The position numbers were made by a program, and so were the translations under genes. 64,000 bases of DNA from Clostridium sp. TW13 (lineage in GTDB: Bacteria; Bacillota; Clostridia; Clostridiales; Clostridiaceae), in assembly GCF_024345225.1 (NCBI RefSeq), contig NZ_BROD01000001.1, positions 1,178,001 to 1,242,000 on the forward strand, written 5' to 3'. The notes under the pieces were generated by a model that made no database searches, was not told the DNA's origin, and worked only from the letters and a program-made list of their open reading frames with translations. Of the stretch, positions 52,514 through 59,967 are shown piece after piece. The number at the start of each line of letters is the position of its first letter. The first letter of the stretch is position 1.

Positions 52514-53509
52514 ATGGAAACAAAAATATGCAATTTAGGGTTAGTTGAAGATAAAGAATTAAAGTTTGCAGTTATGGTATCAAAATATAATGGAAAATTC
52601 GTATATGTAAGGCATAAGAAAAGAAAAACCTGGGAAGTACCAGGAGGACACAGAGAATTAAATGAAGCTATTGACGATGCAGCATCAAGGGAATTAAATG
52701 AGGAAACAGGAGCTGTTAAGTTTAAATTAACTCCTATATGTGATTACTTATGTGATTATTCTATAGAGCGAGAAAATGATCCCAAAAGTTATGGAAGATT
52801 ATATTTTGCAGACATTGAGGAGCTAGGTGAATTACCTAACTTAGAAATAGGGGAAGTTAAGTTGTTTGATGATATGCCACAAGATTTAACCTATCCAAAG
52901 ATTCAACCTATTTTGATTAATGAGGTGGAAACAAAGTTAAAGTCGATGGAAATAATAAAAACTGTTTCAATTATAGTAGAAGAACAATGCAAAAGTAAGG
53001 ATAATTTCTTTGGCTATGAAGTTTGGACATGCCATGTGACTAGTGTAGTTAAAAATGCTAAAATTTTAGCAAGAAAATTAGGTGCTGATGAAGAAATAGT
53101 TGAGATTGCAGCAATTTTACATGATTATGCAAGTGCTAAAGATAAGAACATGTATGAGGAGCATCATATATATGGAGCCATAGAAGCTGAGAGAATCCTA
53201 AAAGAACTAGATTATCCAGAAGAAAAAATAGAGATAATAAAAGATTGTATTTTATGTCATAGAGGAAGTGTAAGAAAAGAGCAAACAACAAAGGAAGCAA
53301 TATGTGTAGCTAGTGCGGATGCAATGGCACATATAGATCAAGTTCCATCATTACTACATCTTGCTTACTGTAATAGAGGTATGGAAGTAAAAGAAGGAGC
53401 AAAGTGGGTAAGTAAAAAGATTCAAAGAAGTTGGAACAAGCTGTGCCCAGAAGCAAAAGAAATCATGGAGCAGAAATATCAAAGTGCTAAGATGATTTTG
53501 GAAGTGTAA
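52514..53509 (+). CDS. Nudix-HD fusion hydrolase
   Basis: 331 residues, ribosome site AGGAGG. Residues 1-~140 are a Nudix domain (VPGGHRELNEAIDDAASREL, then NEETGA). Residues ~170-310 are an HD domain (TCHVTSVVKNAKILARKLG, ILHDYASA with the metal His-Asp, ILCHRGS, SADAMAHIDQ). Both are phosphohydrolases acting on nucleotides, so a coupled role in nucleotide clean-up is plausible. Substrates unknown. Confidence 0.9.
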   Translation: METKICNLGLVEDKELKFAVMVSKYNGKFVYVRHKKRKTWEVPGGHRELNEAIDDAASRELNEETGAVKFKLTPICDYLCDYSIERENDPKSYGRLYFADIEELGELPNLEIGEVKLFDDMPQDLTYPKIQPILINEVETKLKSMEIIKTVSIIVEEQCKSKDNFFGYEVWTCHVTSVVKNAKILARKLGADEEIVEIAAILHDYASAKDKNMYEEHHIYGAIEAERILKELDYPEEKIEIIKDCILCHRGSVRKEQTTKEAICVASADAMAHIDQVPSLLHLAYCNRGMEVKEGAKWVSKKIQRSWNKLCPEAKEIMEQKYQSAKMILEV

Positions 53510-53562
53510 GAACTCTGAAAATAGACTAGCATATAAAACCTAGGTACTTTCAGATGTCTAAT
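53508..53562. repeat. Palindromic element, copy D (shortened)
   Basis: CTCTGAAAATAGACTAGCAT ... TACTTTCAGATGTCTAATG keeps the outer and some inner parts of elements A-C, with a central loss. It starts at the stop codon of the Nudix-HD gene. Confidence 0.55.
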
Positions 53563-53686
53563 GATATAAGCATAAATAAAAGGTTAGCTAGAGTGTAGAA
53601 ATTCTTTAGTTAACCTTTTTCATACCAGTGATAAACATAAATTCGTGCGTATACTTAAATGTAATTTATAAAATGAAAACTTTAAG

Positions 53687-54190
53687 TTATAAATTAATAT
53701 TAGTGGAAGTTCTCAATTTTACTATATTCATTATTACTTTATAAAATCCAAAGCCAATCATAGCTCCAAGCACATTTAAAATAATGTCGTCAACGTCAAA
53801 ATCACCAATGGCAGTTAATAATTGAATCACTTCAAAAGAAAGGCTAACTATAAAAGAAATAAAAACAGTATGCCTAAATTTCTTTGCCCAATTCAATAAT
53901 GTAGGTAAGAAAAAGCCTAAAGGGCCGAATGCAATTATGTTTCCAAGCAAATTTTCTACAGCAATTTTAATAGTTTCTTTTCCTGATAAATAATGAAAAA
54001 TACTTTTTGTAGGAATAAAATTAGCATATTCTATTCTAGAACTTAGAGGTTGTTTGTAATCTGTTAGCATAACACTTATCATAGACAGGGGATATTTAAA
54101 AAATATTACCTTAATCAATAATGCTAGATATATTATGAATAAACACCAAAGGATAATATTGGACGATTTAGATTTCTTAGTTACCTTCAT
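53687..54190 (-). CDS. VanZ family membrane protein
   Basis: 167 residues with four membrane helices. NLLGNIIAFGPLGFFLP, SLSFEVIQLLTAIGDFDVDDIILNVLGAMIG is the VanZ signature. VanZ-like proteins give low-level teicoplanin resistance in some contexts; most are of unknown role. Confidence 0.92.
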   Translation of the reverse strand: MKVTKKSKSSNIILWCLFIIYLALLIKVIFFKYPLSMISVMLTDYKQPLSSRIEYANFIPTKSIFHYLSGKETIKIAVENLLGNIIAFGPLGFFLPTLLNWAKKFRHTVFISFIVSLSFEVIQLLTAIGDFDVDDIILNVLGAMIGFGFYKVIMNIVKLRTSTNINL

Positions 54191-54468
54191 TTATAATTCT
54201 CCTCAATAAAATACAATTATTTTTAAATTATGTAATTATATTGTATATTTATTTTTTACATATTACAAGCGTGAAAAATATCAGGTGCTTGTAAAGTTAA
54301 CGTAAAATTAAATTCAGATTATATTTAAAAACAGAAGTTAATTTTTCCATTTATGGTGTGAAAAATGTTATATAATAAAAATAAATAACTATAAGAATTA
54401 TTGGATTAATTAAATTCAAACAATGATCGAATAAAAATAAATAATTTAAGCAATATTGGGGGGCAAAT

Positions 54469-54942
54469 ATGGAGTTGAAAATATTAAAGACAGATGGGAA
54501 GAATAGAGATTTTCTTAATCTCATAAAGTTACTAGATGAAGGACTTAACGAGAAATATGGAGAACTGCAGAAACAATATAATAAATTAAATAGTGTTGAT
54601 TATATAAATGATGTAATTGTAATTTATAAAGATAATGTTGCTGTTGGCTGTGGAGCATTTAAAGAACATAGTGAAGATACTGTAGAGTTGAAGCGTATCT
54701 TTTTAAGAAAAGAAGAGAGAGGACAAGGTCTATCAAAGATAATTGTCAGTGAATTAGAGAAGTTAGCAAAAGAAAAAGGCTATAAATTTGCTGTGTTGGA
54801 AACAGGAATTAAGCAAATTGAAGCAATTAGTTTATATAAAAATGCAAGATATACCGTGACTGAAAATTATGGGATGTATGCAGGAAATGCAAATAGTGTG
54901 TGTATGAAAAAGGATTTATGGATAAAAAGTAAAGCACTATAA
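54469..54942 (+). CDS. GNAT-family N-acetyltransferase
   Basis: 157 residues, ribosome site GGGGGG. VELKRIFLRKEERGQGLSKI is the acetyl-CoA loop; AVLETGIKQIEAISLYKNARYT is the last strand/helix. Acceptor unknown. Fourteen bases before the nucleotidyltransferase gene, so probably one operon. Confidence 0.88.
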   Translation: MELKILKTDGKNRDFLNLIKLLDEGLNEKYGELQKQYNKLNSVDYINDVIVIYKDNVAVGCGAFKEHSEDTVELKRIFLRKEERGQGLSKIIVSELEKLAKEKGYKFAVLETGIKQIEAISLYKNARYTVTENYGMYAGNANSVCMKKDLWIKSKAL

Positions 54943-54955
54943 AAGGGGGGATAAA

Positions 54956-55822
54956 ATGAGTACTTTAAATTATCATTGTAAGTGGAGATTAGAGTTAGCA
55001 AAGCAAATTTGTGAAAAGATAAAGAGTGTAGAAGGTACAAAAGGTATAAAAGCGATAATTGCTGGAGGTTCAGTTGCAAGAGGGTACGCAGATGAATATT
55101 CAGATGTAGAAATACCTATATTTTGGGATGAACTTCCCAATGAGAATATTCGAAAACTTATAATAAAGGAATTAAATGCAGAGTACTTTTATCCATATAA
55201 TCATGAAGCAAGAGAAGATAATATAATTGTAAATGGATTTAAGATTGATTTATGGCATATTACTCTCGAACAAGAAGAAAAAGTCATCAAATCTGTAATT
55301 AAAGATTTTAAAATTGATTTTGGAAGTAGTAATGCTATTGATACTATAAGAACCTGTATACCCATGTTTGGAGAAGATATAGTGAATTCATGGAAGGCTA
55401 AAGTCAAGGAATATCCAAGACAGATTGCAATAGAAAACATTAATAAAGCCCTACAATCAATTAATAGTACACAGGTTGAGCTTTATCTGCAAAGAGAAAA
55501 TTCAACATTATTGTTTGAACATATTGCTAACCTACAAAAAAGTATATTTATAATATTACTTGCCTTAAACAAAGGATATTTCCCAACTTTCAAATGGATG
55601 TACAAATCACTTGAAAGTTTTAAAATTAAGCCTGATAATATTGAACAAAGATTTAGAGATGTTTTTAATTACTCGCCAAAGGAAGCATTTGAAAATACCT
55701 TAGTTATTATGTTTGAGACCTTGGATATGATTAATAATATATATCCAGAAATTAACACAAAGATAGTTTTAAGTAAACTAAAGTCTGCTCGAATACCTCA
55801 CATACACCCCGTATATATTTAA
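54956..55822 (+). CDS. Nucleotidyltransferase-domain protein (DUF4037-like)
   Basis: 288 residues. The N-terminal domain has AGGSVARGYADEYSDVEIPI, the GS...D-x-D/E motif of the pol-beta-type nucleotidyltransferase fold, and FKIDLWHI. The C-terminal half is helical with YFPTFKWMYKSL, as in DUF4037/antibiotic-nucleotidyltransferase-like proteins. The second carboxylate is Glu (DVE). Substrate unknown. Confidence 0.85.
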   Translation: MSTLNYHCKWRLELAKQICEKIKSVEGTKGIKAIIAGGSVARGYADEYSDVEIPIFWDELPNENIRKLIIKELNAEYFYPYNHEAREDNIIVNGFKIDLWHITLEQEEKVIKSVIKDFKIDFGSSNAIDTIRTCIPMFGEDIVNSWKAKVKEYPRQIAIENINKALQSINSTQVELYLQRENSTLLFEHIANLQKSIFIILLALNKGYFPTFKWMYKSLESFKIKPDNIEQRFRDVFNYSPKEAFENTLVIMFETLDMINNIYPEINTKIVLSKLKSARIPHIHPVYI

Positions 55823-55870
55823 CTTCAAGAATGCAGCAGCACTAGAATATTTTTGCAATATAATTAATGG

Positions 55871-55898
55871 AAGCTAAAATGCTTCCATTAAAAATTAA
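55871..55898. terminator. Bidirectional hairpin between convergent genes
   Basis: TTAATGGAAGC and GCTTCCATTAA pair around a short loop, with A/T-rich ends on both sides. Confidence 0.65.
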
Positions 55899-55931
55899 TA
55901 TATTTCAATATTATCCTTAAATATTTATGGG

Positions 55932-56861
55932 TTATAAAGCTTGAAATAATTTAAGTAAATGTATATATTGATTAGCTTCTCTAAGTACATGATCGCCTAA
56001 AAGTGGAACAATTATTGATTTGATTTTACAACTTAAAAGACCTTCAGTGCCTTGTGTTTTAAAGTCTCTTAGTTTTATAGTTTTGTTTAAAGTTTTATTA
56101 GTTAAGTTAGACATGTCTAGAGAGGCTTTGTTTATAGCAGAAGCTTCTTTTGTTAGTACTGCAAATTCATTTCCAAAGTTATTTGCGATATTAAATAATT
56201 CTTCTTCTGTTGGATCTAACAAACCTCGAATGAAATATGAGTGTTCAGACATTATTCTATTCCAGAAAGATTCTAAATCTAACACATCATTTTTCATGTC
56301 AATTTCAGTGCCATTTTGCAGTTTAGTTAATAAACTTACAAATAATTTTGCCTCTCTTAATATATGATCAATTAATAGAGGATAAGCTGTTGTGTATACA
56401 CTACAAGATAGCACATCATTTAGAAGTTTAGTCTTAAATCTAATAAGTGCATTTGTTGCACTTATAGAACGATGGTTCAGTGAATAAACATCTTCTGTTA
56501 ATCGAGACAAATTCTTTGGTATAGCACCAGTGGCAGGTGTAAGTGATTTTTCAAGAGCAGTGAGATTGGTGTCTATATCAATTCCTGTGTAAAATTCAGT
56601 TGCCTTTTCTGCATCGGCTGTGTAATTAGTTACAATTTCATTTGCAGATAGAACATGAGAAGGAATAACACCATCTGATATTGTTATAGCTTGTAAAAGT
56701 AATTTAGTGAATTCATTTTTAAATTTGTCGGCTTCAGTGATTAGTTCTTTATCTTTTATACCAAAGGCAGCCTCCAAAAATAATGAGTGTTCTTTCATTA
56801 TTCTTAAAAAGAAAAGATTTATTTCTAATGATTGATTTATAAATTTTGGTTTTGTAATCAT
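55932..56861 (-). CDS. DUF2935 protein, two-repeat helical bundle
   Basis: 309 residues with two similar halves: FLRIMKEHSLFLEAAFG...DHILREAKLF and WNRIMSEHSYFIRGLLD...DHVLREANQY. Each half has a His/Glu set on helices (EHS, DHxLREA) that could bind metal in a four-helix bundle. The family is of unknown function, common in clostridia and bacilli. Confidence 0.9.
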   Translation of the reverse strand: MITKPKFINQSLEINLFFLRIMKEHSLFLEAAFGIKDKELITEADKFKNEFTKLLLQAITISDGVIPSHVLSANEIVTNYTADAEKATEFYTGIDIDTNLTALEKSLTPATGAIPKNLSRLTEDVYSLNHRSISATNALIRFKTKLLNDVLSCSVYTTAYPLLIDHILREAKLFVSLLTKLQNGTEIDMKNDVLDLESFWNRIMSEHSYFIRGLLDPTEEELFNIANNFGNEFAVLTKEASAINKASLDMSNLTNKTLNKTIKLRDFKTQGTEGLLSCKIKSIIVPLLGDHVLREANQYIHLLKLFQAL

Positions 56862-56989
56862 TGTATTCTCCTAAGATTATTACATATATAATATATTCAT
56901 AAATTATAGAATAGTGAATAAGAGTTTTTTCAATAAAAAAAGTATTATGAAATGCATATATAATTTTTATTTAAACAGAAGGTGATTGT

Positions 56990-57238
56990 ATGGTTGATTT
57001 GAAAATCCTTAATGGCTTATCTTTTATTGGTGCAGTAGCATATCTCATAGAGGCTAGATATATTGAATGTGAATCTATAAAACAAAACAGTGATGAATGC
57101 GATGTTATATGCTTATATCCATACATACTCTATGATGAAAATAATTGTATGATTGACAAGGTATATCATGCAGAATACTGTATGATTGATGAAGATGGAG
57201 ACTTAAATGATTTTAAGACAAAATGGATAAGAATGTAA
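56990..57238 (+). CDS. Hypothetical protein, 82 aa
   Basis: Ribosome site AGAAGGTG. Acidic, Cys- and Tyr-rich (five Cys), with YIECESIKQNSDECDVICLYPY. No family recognised and no signal peptide. Stands alone between the DUF2935 gene (divergent) and a long gene-free stretch. Confidence 0.65.
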   Translation: MVDLKILNGLSFIGAVAYLIEARYIECESIKQNSDECDVICLYPYILYDENNCMIDKVYHAEYCMIDEDGDLNDFKTKWIRM

Positions 57239-57645
57239 AAGTTATTTCGCAGTCTTCTTAAAAAATGAATTAAGGGAAGTCAAAATTACTATCTTTAATA
57301 ATTTATACGCTTTTAACACTATTTCAAAACATAGACACAATTTTCAATGCATATAGAAGTATTCCATCAAAATGTTGGTGGACAAGTTGCAATAATTCGA
57401 CAGGAAAAGCCAAGGACAAGCTGCAAAAATTCTACAATATTCTATCAACATTTAAGTGGAACAGTTCTATACAGGTCTATGATTATATATAATGTGCAGT
57501 TACGCAAGTAAGAATTTAAGGCACTTTGCAAGAAAATAGGCTGATTTGAAATGAGTAAAGGCAGTATTCTACAAGTTATTACGAAGATATAGATATAGTT
57601 ATTAGATTTAAAATAGTAAAATTTATAAAAAATAATAAAAAGGTG
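57239..57645. other. Gene-free stretch with a short direct repeat
   Basis: GGACAAG(T/C)TGCAA(T/A)AATTC(G/T)ACA occurs at 57380-57402 and again at 57414-57436. No frame longer than ~15 codons has a ribosome site. Confidence 0.45.
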
Positions 57646-57676
57646 TTGACGTGGAGTTAACTCCAGATGATATATT
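57646..57676 (+). promoter_or_regulatory. MerR-type promoter with operator
   Basis: TTGACG (57646-57651), an unusual 19-bp spacer and TATATT (57671-57676). The spacer holds the perfect dyad GGAGTTAACTCC (57653-57664). Long spacers with a central dyad are the hallmark of MerR-activated promoters. Confidence 0.8.
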
Positions 57677-57697
57677 AATTTACGAGGAGAAAAAATC

Positions 57698-58066
57698 ATG
57701 AATATTTCAAAGATATCACAAATATTAGGCATTAGCTATGACACACTTAGGTACTATGAAAAGATAGGACTCATAAAGAATATTAATCGAGATAAAAGTG
57801 GAAACAGAGATTATTCTGAGCAAGATTTAAACTGGATTAGGTTTTTGTTAAGATTAAAGAAAATAAAGATGCCTATTGAAAAGATAAAAATATATGCTGA
57901 TTTAAGGTATATTGGAGATACCACTGTTAAAGAAAGACGTATAATGCTTGAAGAACAAAAAGAAAAACTAATTTCACAAATTGATGAAATTAGAGAGAGT
58001 ATTGATTATTTAAATAATAAAATTGAAGTCTACAACAATATGGAGGGAAAAAATAATGATAAGTGA
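57698..58066 (+). CDS. MerR-family transcriptional regulator
   Basis: 122 residues. N-terminal MerR helix-turn-helix and wing (ISKISQILGISYDTLRYYEKIG, SGNRDYSEQDLNWIRFL), then a dimerisation coiled coil. There is no Cys cluster, so it is not a metal sensor. It probably binds the dyad in its own promoter and controls itself and the overlapping carboxymuconolactone decarboxylase gene. Confidence 0.92.
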   Translation: MNISKISQILGISYDTLRYYEKIGLIKNINRDKSGNRDYSEQDLNWIRFLLRLKKIKMPIEKIKIYADLRYIGDTTVKERRIMLEEQKEKLISQIDEIRESIDYLNNKIEVYNNMEGKNNDK

Positions 58067-58412
58067 AAGATTTGAAAAAGGATCAAAGAAATTAGCAGAA
58101 GTGGACGGTCAAGTAGGAGAAGAAGTAGTAGCACCATTAGGTGATTTAGGAAAATACATAGTTGAATTTGCATTTGGTGATATATATTCAAGAGATGGTC
58201 TTAGTTTACGAGATAGAGAAATTGCAACAATAGCTATGCTAGCAAGCAGAAGTGGAGTAGAGCCTCAACTAAAGGTTCATATAAAAGCTGGGATGAACGT
58301 TGGATTGACTACTGAAGAAATTGAGGAGATAATAATTCAAACAGTTCCATACTCAGGATTTCCAACAGCTATAAATGCTCTTAACGCGTTGAAAGAGATA
58401 GTAGTTGAGTAG
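58056..58412 (+). CDS. Carboxymuconolactone decarboxylase family protein
   Basis: ATG 58056 follows GGAGGG and overlaps the merR-like stop by 11 bases. 118 residues: FAFGDIYSRDGLSLRDREIATIAML, VHIKAGMNVGLTTEEIEEII, the CMD core. There is no CxxC, so it is not an AhpD-like peroxidase partner. Co-expression with a MerR regulator suggests a stress or small-molecule response. Confidence 0.9.
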   Translation: MISERFEKGSKKLAEVDGQVGEEVVAPLGDLGKYIVEFAFGDIYSRDGLSLRDREIATIAMLASRSGVEPQLKVHIKAGMNVGLTTEEIEEIIIQTVPYSGFPTAINALNALKEIVVE

Positions 58413-58508
58413 GTAAGTTTTAGCTTAAACATGTATTTATATAGAAGTTGATGTTATAATTAACAAAATGAATTCAGTTTAGATGAAGCATAAAAGGGGC
58501 GAGTGAAC

Positions 58509-58985
58509 ATGGATATAAGAGTAATATCAACCGAAAATAGAGAACAAATAAATAAATTTATAATAGACCATTGGTTCTCAACAGAAATGGTAATTAGAGG
58601 CAAAGTATTTGATATGACAGCTATGGAAGGCTTTGCTATATATGAAGAGAATAATATCATTGGTTTGGCAACATATATGATAGAAAACAATGAATGTGAG
58701 ATAATGTCTTTAGATAGTCTAAAAGAGAAGCAAGGTATTGGAACTATGCTTGTAGATAAGGTTATAGAGGCAGCTAAAGAAGCAGGATGTAATAAGGTTA
58801 AGTTAATTACAACTAATGATAATTTGAATGCTATAGGATTTTATCAAAAAAGAGGATTTGATTTAACTCGTATATATCCAAATGCTGTTGATGCAGCAAG
58901 AAAGATAAAGCCGTCAATTCCTATACTGGGAGATTATAATATCCCATTAAAGCATGAGCTTGAATTTGAGATAGTATTGGTTTAA
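58509..58985 (+). CDS. GNAT-family N-acetyltransferase
   Basis: ATG 58509 with AAAAGGGGCGAG ahead; GTG 58503 is less likely. 158 residues. SLDSLKEKQGIGTMLVDKVI is the acetyl-CoA loop, KLITTNDNLNAIGFYQKRGF the final part. The N-terminal IIDHWFSTEMVIRGKVFD is typical of a GNAT branch common in Firmicutes. Acceptor unknown. Confidence 0.88.
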   Translation: MDIRVISTENREQINKFIIDHWFSTEMVIRGKVFDMTAMEGFAIYEENNIIGLATYMIENNECEIMSLDSLKEKQGIGTMLVDKVIEAAKEAGCNKVKLITTNDNLNAIGFYQKRGFDLTRIYPNAVDAARKIKPSIPILGDYNIPLKHELEFEIVLV

Positions 58986-58998
58986 AAAGGAGATACAA

Positions 58999-59370
58999 GT
59001 GGATATTAAAGAATTTAAGCAAAAGATGAAAAAAATAAAGAAAGATGTTTATGTATTATATAATGCATATAGACATCCTAAAACACCTTGGTATGTTAAG
59101 ATACTAGCTATATTGGTGATAGCTTATGCTGTTAGCCCAATAGATTTAATTCCTGATTTTATCCCTATTTTAGGCTATTTAGATGATTTATTAATAATTC
59201 CAGCAGGAATTACTTTAGTGATAAAATTGATTCCACCAGAAGTTATTGAAGAATGTAGAGAGCAGCAAGAAGATAAGGCAGGTATGAGAAAAAAGGGTAT
59301 AATAGCAGCAGTATTCATACTACTTTTATGGGGTTGGATTATATATAAAATAGTTAGAATATTTGTATAG
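58999..59370 (+). CDS. YkvA/DUF1232 membrane protein
   Basis: GTG start at 58999 with AAAAGGAG ahead. 123 residues. YVKILAILVIAYAVSPIDLI, PDFIPILGYLDDLLI is the DUF1232 signature; a C-terminal membrane helix ends the protein. Function unknown. Thirteen bases after the GNAT gene, so likely co-transcribed. Confidence 0.92.
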   Translation: MDIKEFKQKMKKIKKDVYVLYNAYRHPKTPWYVKILAILVIAYAVSPIDLIPDFIPILGYLDDLLIIPAGITLVIKLIPPEVIEECREQQEDKAGMRKKGIIAAVFILLLWGWIIYKIVRIFV

Positions 59371-59477
59371 AAGAGCATATTAATTATTTTATATAAATAA
59401 TAGTTGGAATATAAGAAAGTTTTCTTGTATAAAATAATAATATAGATTTATTAATTATTTTTTGGAGGAAATTATTT

Positions 59478-59741
59478 ATGCAAATACCAGGTGGATGGAC
59501 AGTACATGATACTATATCAGCTGAAGATTTAGAAATGTTTAATAACATTGTAAAAGGACTTGTAGGAGTGAAATATGAGCCTATAAAAGTAGCAACACAA
59601 TTGGTGAATGGAACAAATTATTGTTTTATATGTAAGTCAGTACTCATTAGCCAAGACTTACGTGAGGGTATAGCGAAAGTTTCAATTTATAAGCCATTGC
59701 AAGGAGATGCAGTTTTAACAGGAATAGAGAGTATAGTATAA
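59478..59741 (+). CDS. Cystatin-like small protein
   Basis: 87 residues, ribosome site TGGAGG, no signal peptide. It has the cystatin layout: N-terminal PGGW, a helix (SAEDLEMFNNIVKGLVG), QLVNGTNY (compare Q-x-V-x-G of stefins and cystatins), further strands with KVSIYKPLQGD. Cystatins inhibit papain-like Cys proteases by inserting the N-terminal Gly and the QxVxG loop. The role in a bacterium is unknown; target not in the window. Confidence 0.72.
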   Translation: MQIPGGWTVHDTISAEDLEMFNNIVKGLVGVKYEPIKVATQLVNGTNYCFICKSVLISQDLREGIAKVSIYKPLQGDAVLTGIESIV

Positions 59742-59766
59742 TATTTATATAAAGGATAAACCAATA

Positions 59767-59803
59767 GAGGTGTCACTAATTATCTAGTGTCACTTCTTTT
59801 TTT
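59767..59803 (+). terminator. Terminator of the cystatin-like gene
   Basis: GAGGTGTCACTA pairs with TAGTGTCACTTC (one mismatch), then a T run. Confidence 0.75.
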
Positions 59804-59878
59804 ATTGTATAGGAATTGCAGTGAAGACAAAGTACTATCAAAGTTACTGGAAAAGGGCTTGTCTTTTCCGAAGGAAAT

Positions 59879-59928
59879 TAAAAAAGACTGGACATTAGTA
59901 GTTATTTACTACTAATGCCACAGTCTTT
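59879..59928 (-). terminator. Terminator of the cell-wall protease gene
   Basis: On the reverse strand AAAGACTG...ATTAGTAGT pairs with ACTACTAAT...CAGTCTTT, followed by TTTT. Confidence 0.75.
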
Positions 59929-59967
59929 AATGAGTATCATTCTTTAGTTAGTACTTCTTTATTTATA

